Notes: generated from the sequence alone by a model not told the origin. A stretch of 64,000 nucleotides of DNA from Streptomyces sp. V4I2 (GCF_030817655.1 NZ_JAUSZM010000003.1:7192001-7256000); one strand, 5' to 3'; numbered from the stretch's first letter, positions 1 to 8,695 are shown. Made by a program: numbers and translations.

Positions 1-233
1 TCCAGGCGCCTGACCTCGGCGCGCCGCTTCTTCAGCTCTTCCTCGGTGGCGTTGTACGTCTCGGTGGCCTGCTCGGCCTCCTGGTACAGGCGCTGAAGGT
101 CCGTCAGCAGCTCGGCGACGGACCGTCCGGCGGGTTCCGGGGGCTCGGGCACGGCCGCCGCGGGCAGTGGCGCGAGGACGGTTCCGGCCGCGATCGCCGC
201 CGTACAGACGAGACGCAGAAGCCTTCCTGACAC
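1..233 (-). CDS. NlpC/P60-type secreted coiled-coil hydrolase, N-terminal part only
   Basis: The gene starts at a GTG (231-233) preceded by a very good ribosome site, GGAGGT, seven bases upstream, and leaves the window at position 1. The visible 77 residues are a signal peptide (basic start, hydrophobic core, Ala-rich cleavage region near residue 27) and then an Ala/Glu/Arg-rich helix with heptad character starting near residue 38. This arrangement is typical of Streptomyces secreted C40 peptidases (NlpC/P60), which carry a coiled coil before the catalytic domain and cut peptidoglycan stem peptides. The catalytic domain is outside the window, so the family is an inference from the N-terminus. 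The next gene upstream is a small hypothetical protein on the same strand, 103 bp away. Confidence 0.7.
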   Translation of the reverse strand, partial: MSGRLLRLVCTAAIAAGTVLAPLPAAAVPEPPEPAGRSVAELLTDLQRLYQEAEQATETYNATEEELKKRRAEVRRL

Positions 234-336
234 GTCATCACCTCCGGTGCGGGGCAGCCCTTCCGCTCCGCACCGCGAGCATGAGACGTGGGTGCCGGGT
301 CCGCGCGCCGAGTGTGCGCGGTTCGGCGCAACGGGG

Positions 337-690
337 TCACCCGTCGGTGGCGTCCGGCTTGCCGCCCGGCGTGCCGCCTGGCTGGGTGTCCGGCTCGGTG
401 TCCTGTTTGGCGTCCGGTTTGGACCAGGGCCACTTGCGTCGGCCGGCCTGTCCGGTGGGGTCGTACTCGTACTTCCACCCCTGGTGGAGCCCGAGCCGCT
501 TGCTGTGCGCGCGCGGGACCCTGCGGTAGACGAGCACGGTCGGCGGGCCGCCGGCGGCATCCGGGACCGGGATGCGGTACGTCTTGGGCGGGTGCCCGGT
601 GGCGCCCAGCAGGACGGGCAGGACCCGCCCGTCCATGGGGCCGCCCTCGAAGGGGGTGTCTTCGCTCTTCACGGCACCAGTGTCAGCCAT
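337..690 (-). CDS. Small conserved hypothetical protein
   Basis: A 117-residue protein of unknown function. The central part (about 15-80) is an ordered segment rich in Gly, Pro and Tyr, with PFEGGPMDGR near the front and GWKYEYDP further on. The tail is polar, repetitive and rich in Pro, Gly and Asp. No signal peptide or membrane segment is visible. The start ATG (688-690) overlaps the stop of the upstream TetR gene in the string ATGGCTGA, so the two are probably translationally coupled. I do not recognise a named domain. Codon use is typical of the host. Confidence 0.65.
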   Translation of the reverse strand: MADTGAVKSEDTPFEGGPMDGRVLPVLLGATGHPPKTYRIPVPDAAGGPPTVLVYRRVPRAHSKRLGLHQGWKYEYDPTGQAGRRKWPWSKPDAKQDTEPDTQPGGTPGGKPDATDG

Positions 691-1336
691 CCACCGCGAG
701 CGCCTCGACCAGCGTGGAGGTCTGCGGGTCCCGCCGTGCCGTCACCGACAGGACCGCCACGAACTGCTCCACCAGCCAGTCCCGCAGCTCGTCGGCGGGC
801 GGCTGCTTGTTCTCGTCCAGCCAGATGAGGGAGGCCGCCTCCACCGCCGTGATCCACATCCGGACGGTCATCCGGAGGCGGGGGCCGGGGTCCGTGACCT
901 CCAGGTGCCGCATGATGTGCTCGGCCGCGGCCCGCCGTACGCCGTCCACTGTGGCCGTCGTACGGGACGTCTCGACGACGCTGCCGCCCTGGAGCAGCGC
1001 GCTGAAGCCGGCGTCGTGCTCGTCGACGAAGGTGAGGTAGCGGTCCAGGGCGCGGGCGAGGCGGGGGAGGAGGGGGCCCTGGCGGGGCTCGTCGAAGCAC
1101 TGCTGGAGTTCCTCGGCGGCGGACCGGAGGGCGGCCTCGTACAGCTGCTGCTTGCCGCCCGGGAAGTACCGGTACACGAGCGGCCGTGACACTCCGGCCG
1201 CCTCCGCCACGTCGTCGAGCGACACGTCCTCGGGCACCCGGTGCGCGAAGAGCGACAGCGCGGCGTCGAGCAGCTGACTGCGCCGCTCCTCGACGCTGAG
1301 GCGGCGGTAGGCGGGAGTGGGGGCCGAGGGGGTCAT
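683..1336 (-). CDS. TetR-family transcriptional regulator
   Basis: The 217-residue product has an N-terminal TetR helix-turn-helix (about 10-57, including SLDDVAEAAGVSRPLVYRYF) and a helical ligand-binding C-terminal domain. I chose the ATG at 1334-1336, which gives a normal TetR N-terminus; an upstream in-frame ATG at 1399 would add 21 unlikely residues. It lies on the same strand as, and downstream of, a diiron oxygenase gene, and overlaps a small hypothetical gene by 8 bp. A palindrome in the oxygenase promoter at 2428-2441 is a candidate operator, so it plausibly represses that gene. Effector unknown. Confidence 0.85.
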   Translation of the reverse strand: MTPSAPTPAYRRLSVEERRSQLLDAALSLFAHRVPEDVSLDDVAEAAGVSRPLVYRYFPGGKQQLYEAALRSAAEELQQCFDEPRQGPLLPRLARALDRYLTFVDEHDAGFSALLQGGSVVETSRTTATVDGVRRAAAEHIMRHLEVTDPGPRLRMTVRMWITAVEAASLIWLDENKQPPADELRDWLVEQFVAVLSVTARRDPQTSTLVEALAVDG

Positions 1337-1433
1337 GACGGGCAGCGTAACCGGCATGCCTCGGCAGGTGAGCGGGCGAACCGGCCGGTACTCGGCCACC
1401 AGGCCTAGATCAGCAGACCCTGGCCACCAGGCC

Positions 1434-2372
1434 CTAGGCCAGCAGGCCGGAGGACCTCCACAGCCGCCGCCCGGCTCCCCTCAGCACCCCGATGTCGTCC
1501 AGGAAGTCCGTCAGCTTCTTCGCCCCCGTCTGCATGACCTCCCGCCGATGCACGCTCGCCTTCACCTGGGCCATGGCCTCCCGGCGGTCCAGCCCCACGT
1601 TCGGGTACACCTCGGGGTTCACGAACGCCACCGAGAACACCCGCGCGAACTCGCCGGAGGTGATCCGGGTGAACTCCTGCGACCACTTCGGCGCCGTCAG
1701 CATCTGGCGCCGCAGCTCCTCCCGGGCGTACCGCACATGGCGGGCCTCCTCGACCACGTGGATCCGGGTGACCCCGCGGATCAGGGTCTGCACCCGCTCG
1801 TCCGGGAAGGTCAGCCGCTGCATCCAGTCGAGGACCTCCTCGCCGAGCAGCGTGGCGGTGAAGGAACCCGGTGTGGTGGAGATGGTCTTGAACAGCCGGC
1901 CGAGGTGCTGGTGTGCCCGGCTCACCGGGTACCAGGGCGTCCCGCCCTGCGAGATCAGCCGGGCGAACATCTTGGAGTGGCGGCACTCGTCCTCGATCTC
2001 GGTGAGCGCGTACCGCACATGGGCGCTCGTCGCCGCCTTGTCGTAGACGTGCCGGACGAGCAGCTGCATCAGGATGAGCTCGAACCAGATGCCGAGCGAG
2101 GCGAGCGCGGCGGCCTCGTGCCGGGAGAGCAGGATCCGCTGCTCCTCGCTCATCCGCTGCCACATCGGGGTGTCGTACAGCGACACCAGCTCCGGCGGCC
2201 AGAACCACTTGCCCTCCTCGAAGGGCGCGTCCCAGTCCAGCTCCTTGTCCGGGTCGAAGGAGTGCCTGGCCGAAGAGGCGAGCAGCCGCTCGGCCACCTG
2301 CTCGCGGTCCTTGAGCAGCCCGAGTGCGTCACGCAGCCCGTCGAGCGCGTCGGCTTCGGTCAGGGTCGTCAT
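1434..2372 (-). CDS. AurF-like diiron oxygenase
   Basis: The 312-residue protein carries the ligand pattern of the AurF (p-aminobenzoate N-oxygenase) family: a Glu near 98, E129-x2-H132 (in DECRH), a Glu near 178, and H205-x3-E209-x2-H212 (in HVVEEARH). The spacings match the seven-ligand set described for AurF, so a non-haem diiron oxygenase is well supported. The substrate is not known. Many Streptomyces carry such stand-alone copies outside biosynthetic clusters. The start ATG at 2370-2372 follows AGGTGG at good spacing; an upstream in-frame ATG at 2402 is less likely. A TetR gene follows on the same strand. The promoter region contains a TTGACG-like -35 box and a palindrome. Confidence 0.85.
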   Translation of the reverse strand: MTTLTEADALDGLRDALGLLKDREQVAERLLASSARHSFDPDKELDWDAPFEEGKWFWPPELVSLYDTPMWQRMSEEQRILLSRHEAAALASLGIWFELILMQLLVRHVYDKAATSAHVRYALTEIEDECRHSKMFARLISQGGTPWYPVSRAHQHLGRLFKTISTTPGSFTATLLGEEVLDWMQRLTFPDERVQTLIRGVTRIHVVEEARHVRYAREELRRQMLTAPKWSQEFTRITSGEFARVFSVAFVNPEVYPNVGLDRREAMAQVKASVHRREVMQTGAKKLTDFLDDIGVLRGAGRRLWRSSGLLA

Positions 2373-2419
2373 GGCTGGTCCACCTAAGTCACCCGGGGTC
2401 ACGTCATCGTCCGAGTGTT

Positions 2420-2448
2420 ATGAGACTGCTTGTCAGCAAGCCCGTCAA
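2420..2448 (-). promoter_or_regulatory. Putative promoter with TetR-type operator for the diiron oxygenase gene
   Basis: On the minus strand, TTGACG (2448-2443) is a good -35 box. The perfect inverted repeat GCTTG-TCAG-CAAGC (2428-2441) lies just downstream of it, between the -35 and a weak A/T-containing -10 (around 2420-2425). This is a typical position for a TetR-family repressor site, and a TetR gene lies next to the controlled gene. No transcription start is known. Confidence 0.5.
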
Positions 2449-2512
2449 TCCCTCTCGCACGACTTGTTGACTCGGCGTCTACATGCGGGCACGGCCGGGT
2501 TCGAGACCACGC

Positions 2513-3087
2513 CTACGCCGAGCACCCCAGCCCCTCGGGAACCTCCCCGGCCACCGGCTCCACCGCCCACGAAACCGCCCCCGAAACCGCCGCCGCGTCC
2601 GCCCCCGCCGGGAACGACTTCCGCAGAGTGAAGGCGTACGGCGTCGGCCCGTTGGCCCGCAGGTGCAGCAGACGGGCCTCCGCCTCCGCGATGGTCGGGC
2701 GGTGGCCCGCCGGGACCCACCACAGGGCCGTCATCACCTCCGCCACGCGCTCGAACCTCCCCCACTGCCTGAACGGCGTGGGGGCACCCCCACGTTGCGG
2801 CGGGACAGCATCTCGCGGTGGCGGCCCTGGTACATGAAGGCCGTCAGCACGTTCGGGTCGCGCCACACCGTCAAGTTGATGATCAGCCAGTCGTCGTCGA
2901 AGACGCGGAGGTCCGTCGCGTCGCCGGAGTCGCTCTGCAGGCGCCAGACGTAACCGTCGGCGGCCTCGGCATCGGCGTTGACGGGGTCGAGGGCGTCGAC
3001 GAAGGCCTTCAACTGCGGTGAATCCAGCGGGGCTTTGAGCCGGGAGATGTTGACCTGGGCGAGTTCGAACGCGGCGGGTGTCGTCAT
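2513..3087 (-). pseudogene. DUF3291-domain protein, frameshifted by a palindromic insertion
   Basis: Read from ATG 3085-3087, the first ~100 residues are a clear DUF3291 N-terminus (FELAQVNI, then DALDPVNADAEAADGYVWRLQ). After the conserved GRHREMLSRR the frame enters a GC-rich palindrome (2756-2793) and stops soon after, near 2734. The rest of the domain (RFERVAEVMTALWWVPAGHRP and the C-terminus to 2513) continues in another frame. The two halves together give the usual family length of about 155-165 residues plus the insert, so the gene is broken unless this is an assembly error. DUF3291 function is unknown; it resembles small dimeric ferredoxin-like (ABM-type) folds. Confidence 0.75.
2756..2793. 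repeat. GC-rich palindromic element inside the DUF3291 gene
   Basis: CCCCCAC (2759-2765) and GTGGGGG (2778-2784) form a hairpin with a 12-base loop, and GTGGGGG is followed at once by a second CCCCCAC (2787-2793), so two alternative hairpins share an arm. Short G/C-rich palindromes of this kind are common dispersed repeats in Streptomyces genomes. Here it coincides with a loss of reading frame. Confidence 0.65.
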
Positions 3088-3255
3088 GGAGCCGGACGAT
3101 AGGTCGGGAGAGTGTCGACGGCCCAGGGCCTGTCTCATCAGATGGGCATTGTCCGTCTTTCACAGCCCGGTCACCGCCCGGGTGAGTACCTGTGCACCGA
3201 CGGCTTACGCCCCAGAAACCGCCTTCTGACCTGCGCGCCCGTAGCCTCACGGGGC

Positions 3256-5232
3256 ATGACGGGGAACGTATCGACCACCCAGCGTTCGACCACCCACCGT
3301 TCGAGCGGAACAAGGTTGTCCGCCCTTCCGGGCTGGAACTCCATCCGCGGTCGCATGGCCATCGTCCTGGCCGTGCCGACCTGCCTGCTGCTCGCCCTCA
3401 TCGGAATCGGCGCCGCCGACCGCGCCGCCGACTGGTCCGCCGCCCGCGCGACCGAGGGGCACGTCGGCGTCCTGCTGCGCGTGCAGGACCTGGTGCGCGA
3501 GGTGCAGCGTGAACGCGGGCTGAGCAGCGGGCTGTTGGGCGGGGCCGAGGAGTACCGGGACGACGTACGCACGCAGCGGGACCGTACCGACGCCGCCCGG
3601 GACGAGCTGCGGACGGCGCTGGACGACCGGCGCGGCGACCTGCCCGGCGCCACCGTCTCCGCTCTCGTCGCCGCCGAAGTGCCCCTCGCCGCCCTCACCT
3701 CCGTCCGCGCGGACGTCGACGACGGCACCGCCGGCCGCACCTCCACCCTGACCGCCTACACCAAGGCCGTCACCGCTCTGGTCGACGCGGAGTCGGCCGG
3801 CGCGCCCGACGGCGACAGCCGTGTCGCCCAAGGCGTGCGGGCCCTTCAGTCGCTGGCGCGGGCCACCGAGGCCGTCGCCCTCGAACGCGGCTCCCTCAAC
3901 GGCGTGTTCGCCGCCGGGCGCTTCCGCTCCGGCGAATACCTCGACTTCACCGAGCTCCGCGCCACCCGGGTCGCCGCGCTCGGCCAGTTCCGCCAACTCG
4001 CGGGCGAGGGCCAGGAATCCGCGCTCGACGACGCCTTCGCGACCGCGGCCGCCCGCCGCGTCACCGGGTACGAGGGGCAGGCCGAGCGCGGTGCCGACGG
4101 CTCCGCGCTGTCCGTCGCCCCGGCCCGCTGGTGGGCCGACATGACCACCCTCGTGGACGATCTGCACGGGGTGCAGAAACAGGTCGGCGACGACGTGCGC
4201 GCCCACGGCGAGGAGACCGGGGACGCGGCCACCCGGCAGCTCGTCGGCTTCCTCGCCCTCGGCGCGCTGATCCTCGCCGTGGCCACCGCGCTCGCCCTCT
4301 TCTCGGCCCGCTCCATCACCCGCCCCCTGGGCGCCCTGGCCGACGAGGCGGACGTGGTGGCCGGCGCGGGGCTGCCCGCCGCCGTGCGGCGCATCCAGGA
4401 GGCCGACCCCGACGCCCCGCTCCCGCCGGAGTTCGAGAAACCCGAACTCCCGGGCGCCGCACGGGAGATCACCCGGCTGGCCGCGGCCCTGCGCAACGTC
4501 GAGCGGACCGCCGTCGACCTCGCCGCCGAACAGGCCGTGCTGCGCCGCAACAGCACCGAGTCCCTGACCAGCCTGGGCCGCCGCAACCAGGCGCTGCTCA
4601 ACCGCCAGCTCGGTCTGATCACCACCCTGGAGAGCCAGGAACTCGACCCGGAGGCCCTCGCCGAGCTCTTCGAACTCGACCATCTGGCCACCCGGATGCG
4701 GCGCAACGCCGAGTCCCTGCTCGTGCTGGCCGGCGCGGAGGCACCGGCCCGGGTCTGGCGGGGCACGGTCGCCGTCCACGAGGTCGTGCAGTCGGCCGTC
4801 GCCGAGGTGGAGCAGTACCAGCGCGTCGCCGTCACCGACGTCCAGCCCTGTCAGGTGCGCGGTCACTGCGTCGCCGAACTCTCCCACCTGCTCGCCGAAT
4901 TGGTGGAGAACGCCCTGATGTTCAGCCCGCCCAAGAAGCCCGTCGAGGTCTACGGCTGGCAGGACGGCGCCGAGTACTGCCTCGCCGTCGTCGACCGGGG
5001 CATCGGCATGACCGCCGCCCGGATGGCCGAGGCCAACGCGCTGCTGTCCGGCCGCGGCTCCTTCCTCAAGGCCCCCACCCGCTTCCTCGGCCACCACGTG
5101 GTCGGCGCCCTGGCCGCCCGCCTCGGTGCCCACGTCGAACTCCGCCCGACCCAGGGCTCGGGGGTGACGGCGTACGTGGCCCTGCCGAGCGCGCTGGTCC
5201 AGGAGGTGTCGAGGGCGACGGCCACCCGCTGA
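3256..5232 (+). CDS. NIT-domain sensor histidine kinase (CvnA-like)
   Basis: The 658-residue membrane protein has a transmembrane helix near 34-54, a long extracytoplasmic helical domain of the nitrate/nitrite-sensing (NIT) type (containing VQRERGLSSGLL), a second helix near 330-352, a HAMP-like linker, and a C-terminal HATPase domain. The N-box is in LLAELVENALMFSPP and the G1 region in DRGIGM. The dimerisation region has the LFELDHLATRMRRNAESLL motif seen in the first gene of Streptomyces conservons; its His is the probable phosphoacceptor. The other conservon genes (cvnB-D) are absent, so its partner is unknown. The start at ATG 3256 is chosen because upstream in-frame codons look non-coding. 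Confidence 0.85.
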   Translation: MTGNVSTTQRSTTHRSSGTRLSALPGWNSIRGRMAIVLAVPTCLLLALIGIGAADRAADWSAARATEGHVGVLLRVQDLVREVQRERGLSSGLLGGAEEYRDDVRTQRDRTDAARDELRTALDDRRGDLPGATVSALVAAEVPLAALTSVRADVDDGTAGRTSTLTAYTKAVTALVDAESAGAPDGDSRVAQGVRALQSLARATEAVALERGSLNGVFAAGRFRSGEYLDFTELRATRVAALGQFRQLAGEGQESALDDAFATAAARRVTGYEGQAERGADGSALSVAPARWWADMTTLVDDLHGVQKQVGDDVRAHGEETGDAATRQLVGFLALGALILAVATALALFSARSITRPLGALADEADVVAGAGLPAAVRRIQEADPDAPLPPEFEKPELPGAAREITRLAAALRNVERTAVDLAAEQAVLRRNSTESLTSLGRRNQALLNRQLGLITTLESQELDPEALAELFELDHLATRMRRNAESLLVLAGAEAPARVWRGTVAVHEVVQSAVAEVEQYQRVAVTDVQPCQVRGHCVAELSHLLAELVENALMFSPPKKPVEVYGWQDGAEYCLAVVDRGIGMTAARMAEANALLSGRGSFLKAPTRFLGHHVVGALAARLGAHVELRPTQGSGVTAYVALPSALVQEVSRATATR

Positions 5233-5246
5233 GTTGCCGGGGCGCG

Positions 5247-6722
5247 TCAACCTCCGCTCTTCGAACCGGGGTTCAGCACCGCCTCCATCACTGACCGGGC
5301 GATCGGCGCCGCGTCCCCGCCCCCGCTGATCTCCCCCCGGTCCGCCTCCGCGTCCTCCACCACCACCGCGACCGCCACCTTCGCCTCCATGTCACGCTCG
5401 CCCTGCGCCCAGGAGACGAACCAGGCGTACGGCGTGCCGGCGTTGCCGATGCCGTGCTGGGCGGTGCCGGTCTTGCCGCCGACGGTGGCGCCGGGGATGG
5501 CGGCGTTGGTGCCGGTGCCCTCCGTGACCACCTCTGTCATCAGCTCCTTCAGCCGGGCGGCGGTCGCCGGGTACATCGCCTGCCGGGCGGGAAGCGAGCC
5601 GGCCGTCGACACCGTGGCGCCGCCCGCCCGGATGATCCGCTCCACCAGGTACGGCTGCCGCAGCTGCCCGTTGTTGGCGACGGCCGCCGAGACCATCGCC
5701 ATCTGCAGGGGCGTCGCCCGCGTGTTGTACTGCCCGATCGACGACAGCGCCAGCTGCGCCCTGTCCAGCGAGGAGTCGAAGGTGCTCTGCGCCACCGAGA
5801 AGGGAATCCTGAGCGCCCTGTCGTTGAAGCCGAAGGCCCGCGCGGTGGCCGCCATGTCGTCGACGCCCACGTCCACCCCGAGCTTCGCGAACACCGTGTT
5901 GCACGACCACTTGAACGCCTCCCGCACCGAGAGGTCCTCACAGCCGTCCGACGCGTTCGTCAGGCTCGTCGTCGTCCCGGGCAGCCGGTAGGGCACCGGC
6001 GAGTCGGTCGGCGCGTCGAGGTCCGTGACGACGCCCGCGTCCAGCGCCGCCGCCGCGGTCACGACCTTGAAGGTCGAGCCCGGCGGATACGTCTGCCGTA
6101 CCGCCCGGTTCAGCATCGGTTTGTCCGCGTCGCCGTTCAGCCGCGCCCAGGACCGGCCGACCGTCGCGTCGTTACCGGAGAGCGCCGCCGGGTTGTACGA
6201 CGGCGTCGACACCAGCGCCAGGATCCGCCCGCTCGACGGCTCGATCGCGGCCACCGCGCCCTTGCGCCCGCGCAGTCCGTCGTACGCCGCACGCTGCGCG
6301 GCCCGGTCGAGGGTGGTCACCACGTCACCGCCCAAGGGCCGGGAGCGCGTGAAGTCGTTCCACAGCGGGAACCCCGACAGCATCGGATCCGTGCCGGACA
6401 GGACGTCGTCCTCGGAGTGCTCAAGGAAGGTCGTCCCGTACTCCTGCGAGGCGAAGCCGGTGACGGGCGCGTACAACGGCCCGTCCGCATACGTCCGTTC
6501 ATAGCGGAGCTGCTCGCGGGTGTCCCGGGATCCGGTCACCGGTGCCCCGTCGACCAGGATGTCGCCGCGCGGCTGGCCGTAACGGGCGATGCTGTTGCGG
6601 CGGTTGGCCGGGTTGTCGTCGTAGGAGCCGGCCTGGACGACCTGGATGCGGGTGGCGTTCACCAGGAGCGCCACGAGCAGCAGGGCGCAGAAGCAGGCGG
6701 CGTGCCGGATGTGGCGGGTCAC
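5247..6722 (-). CDS. Class B penicillin-binding protein (PbpA-like transpeptidase)
   Basis: A 491-residue cell-wall transpeptidase. There is one N-terminal membrane anchor (about 8-22), an N-terminal dimerisation domain, and a penicillin-binding domain with all three active-site motifs: S216-T-F-K219, S273-C-N275 and K417-T-G-T420. The start is GTG 6720-6722 with GGAGG at good spacing, overlapping the stop of the SEDS gene in GTGA, so the two are translationally coupled. A SEDS glycosyltransferase plus a class B PBP is the standard peptidoglycan polymerase pair. The length fits the PbpA subgroup of actinobacteria. The gene converges with the NIT kinase gene (14 bp apart). Confidence 0.92.
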   Translation of the reverse strand: MTRHIRHAACFCALLLVALLVNATRIQVVQAGSYDDNPANRRNSIARYGQPRGDILVDGAPVTGSRDTREQLRYERTYADGPLYAPVTGFASQEYGTTFLEHSEDDVLSGTDPMLSGFPLWNDFTRSRPLGGDVVTTLDRAAQRAAYDGLRGRKGAVAAIEPSSGRILALVSTPSYNPAALSGNDATVGRSWARLNGDADKPMLNRAVRQTYPPGSTFKVVTAAAALDAGVVTDLDAPTDSPVPYRLPGTTTSLTNASDGCEDLSVREAFKWSCNTVFAKLGVDVGVDDMAATARAFGFNDRALRIPFSVAQSTFDSSLDRAQLALSSIGQYNTRATPLQMAMVSAAVANNGQLRQPYLVERIIRAGGATVSTAGSLPARQAMYPATAARLKELMTEVVTEGTGTNAAIPGATVGGKTGTAQHGIGNAGTPYAWFVSWAQGERDMEAKVAVAVVVEDAEADRGEISGGGDAAPIARSVMEAVLNPGSKSGG

Positions 6723-8080
6723 GGACCCACCTCCCCGTCGTACTGGCTGCGGGCCGAGTCGCTCACCCGGATCAGCAGCGCCACGATCGCCCAGTTGGTG
6801 ACGACCGACGAACCTCCCTGGGCGAGGAACGGCATCGCCATGCCGGTCAGCGGGATCAGGCCCGTCACCCCGCCCGCGATCACGAACACCTGGAGCGCCA
6901 CGATCGAGGAGAGCCCGACCGCGAGCAGCCGCCCGAAGGGGTCGCGCAGGGCGAGTCCGGCCCGGTAGCCGCGCTCCACCAGGAGGGCGTACAGGAGGAT
7001 GATCGCGGAGATGCCCGCCAGGCCGAGCTCCTCGCCCGCCGTGGCCAGGATGAAGTCCGACTTGGCGGCGAAGCCGATGAGGATGGAGTGGCCGAGGCCG
7101 AGGCCGGTGCCGAGCATGCCGCCGGCCGCGAAGGAGAAGAGCGACTGGGCCAGCTGGTTCGGACCCTGGCCCGCCTCGATCGACGCGAACGGATGCAGCC
7201 AGTCCTCGACCCTGTTGTGCACGTGCGGCTCCAGCCAGCCCACCGCGACCGCGCCCAGCGAGGCCAGCAGCAGGCCGACGGCGATCCAGCCGGTGCGGCC
7301 GGTGGCGACGTACAACAGGACGACGAACAGGCCGAAGAACAGCAGCGAGGTACCGAGATCCCGCTCCAGGACCAGCACGCCCACGCTCAGCAGCCAGACG
7401 GCGACGATCGGGCCGAGGACCCGGCCGGTGGGGAGCTGGAGCCGCCAGACACGGCGTCCTGCGTAGGCCAGTGCGTTGCGGTTGGCCGCCAGGTACGCGG
7501 CGAAGAACACCGCGAGCAGCACTTTCGCGAACTCCCCCGGCTGGATGGAGAACCCGGCGACCCGGATCCAGATGCGGGCGCCGTTCACGGACGGGAAGAA
7601 GATCGGCAGGATCAGCAGGGCCATCGCGGCCGCGACGGACACGTAGGCGTAGCGCTGGAGGACGCGGTGGTCGCGCAGGAGCAGCACGACCACGATGAAG
7701 AGGGCGATCCCGAGCGTGGACCACACGAGTTGGGTGGGTGCCGCCCGGTCGCCGGGCGTCTCCAGGTCGAGCCGGTAGATCAGGACCAGGCCCACGCCGT
7801 TGAGCAGGACGCCGATCGGCAGCAGCAGGGGATCGGCGTACGGGGCGCGCAGGCGTACCGCGATGTGCGCGAGCAGCGCGAGCACGCCGAGCCCGGCACC
7901 GTATCCCGCGGCGCCGGGCGGAACGGTGCCGTTCTTGGCGAGGCCGACGTCGCAGTAGCCGTACACGGACAGCAGGACGGCGAGGACGATGAGGGCCAGT
8001 TCGATGCCACGGCGCCGGGGGAGGCGTACGGCGGGAGCGGGCGCGTCCGCCTCTACGACGGTGGTGCCGGCGTTGGTCAT
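6719..8080 (-). CDS. SEDS peptidoglycan polymerase, FtsW/RodA/SpoVE family
   Basis: The 453-residue integral membrane protein has about ten to twelve hydrophobic helices. Family landmarks include RIWIRVAGFSIQPGEFAK in the middle, LERDLGTSLLFFG, and the conserved C-terminal segment TGLIPLTGMAMPFLAQGGSS. SEDS proteins polymerise lipid II glycans and act with a cognate class B PBP, here the downstream overlapping gene. Whether this pair serves growth, division or sporulation cannot be read from the sequence. The start ATG 8080 is the first in-frame start after the upstream region. Confidence 0.93.
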   Translation of the reverse strand: MTNAGTTVVEADAPAPAVRLPRRRGIELALIVLAVLLSVYGYCDVGLAKNGTVPPGAAGYGAGLGVLALLAHIAVRLRAPYADPLLLPIGVLLNGVGLVLIYRLDLETPGDRAAPTQLVWSTLGIALFIVVVLLLRDHRVLQRYAYVSVAAAMALLILPIFFPSVNGARIWIRVAGFSIQPGEFAKVLLAVFFAAYLAANRNALAYAGRRVWRLQLPTGRVLGPIVAVWLLSVGVLVLERDLGTSLLFFGLFVVLLYVATGRTGWIAVGLLLASLGAVAVGWLEPHVHNRVEDWLHPFASIEAGQGPNQLAQSLFSFAAGGMLGTGLGLGHSILIGFAAKSDFILATAGEELGLAGISAIILLYALLVERGYRAGLALRDPFGRLLAVGLSSIVALQVFVIAGGVTGLIPLTGMAMPFLAQGGSSVVTNWAIVALLIRVSDSARSQYDGEVGP

Positions 8081-8123
8081 GTCCGGAACCTACCCAAATA
8101 GGGCTTCTTGTTCGCCTCCCGCA

Positions 8124-8534
8124 TCAGCACCAGCGGGGCGCGGGCCCGATGTTGTCGATGAAGCGGGCCGGCCCCCAGGCCCAGGTGCCGTCCGCGATCT
8201 GGTACCAGAGGGGGTTCCCGTGCACCGACGGGCCTCCGACCTTGCAGAAGATGTTCAGGATCTCCCCGCGACTGGCGTACCGGATGACCTGTGAGCCACG
8301 GGTCGGGGCGCTGCGCAGGGCCAGCGAGTCGGTGGTGACGACGCCCTGGTAGAAGCGCTGGTCGTTGTTCTGGTGCTGCCCGTCCCAGTCGTTGCTGCTC
8401 TGACTCTGCCCCCACCCGTCATTGCCCGGGGTCTGCCCCCAGTCGTCGTTCGCGACGGCGGGTGTGATGGTGGCGGCAGTGGCGAGGAGGGCGCCGGCGG
8501 CGACGGCTATGGCGCAGCGGGATCGCAGGGACAT
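8124..8534 (-). CDS. Secreted SH3-like domain protein
   Basis: The 136-residue protein starts at ATG 8532-8534 behind GGAGG. It has a clear signal peptide (about 1-28, cleavage near AVA-ND), an Asn/Gln/Trp/Asp-rich linker (about 29-60), then a bacterial SH3-like fold (about 63-130): DSLALRSAP, a conserved GEILNIFCKV strand, and a W-rich C-terminus. Small secreted SH3 proteins are common in Streptomyces and may bind cell wall or ligands; the role here is unknown. It is a single-gene unit between the SEDS gene and a dispersed repeat. Confidence 0.8.
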   Translation of the reverse strand: MSLRSRCAIAVAAGALLATAATITPAVANDDWGQTPGNDGWGQSQSSNDWDGQHQNNDQRFYQGVVTTDSLALRSAPTRGSQVIRYASRGEILNIFCKVGGPSVHGNPLWYQIADGTWAWGPARFIDNIGPAPRWC

Positions 8535-8621
8535 GGGGGTACCTCCATGAATGGGGGTGAAGCTGACTAATCGCCACATTAGGAGGGGGTGCCTGCTGTC
8601 GCCCGTCACGCTGGTCCATAG

Positions 8622-8670
8622 GAGCGCCCTGAAGGGGCGCGGGGCTGTGACATGGTGCGGCTCCGCCGTC
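8622..8670. repeat. Common Streptomyces intergenic repeat
   Basis: GCGCCC (8624-8629) and GGGCGC (8635-8640) form a tight hairpin, followed by GGGGCTGTGACAT and GCGGCTCCGCCG. From general knowledge this string is a widespread intergenic repeat of Streptomyces chromosomes. It sits between the ends and starts of two same-strand genes and could act as a terminator for the sensor kinase gene. Confidence 0.55.
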
Positions 8671-8695
8671 CCGAGCTCTCCCCCGAACCCGCCCC

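Noticed and set aside
5250..8000. Long open frames on the plus strand opposite the PBP and SEDS genes
   Set aside because: Their products are low-complexity Arg/Pro/Gly sequences without motifs, and the minus-strand genes carry complete catalytic signatures. They are antisense frames of high-GC DNA.
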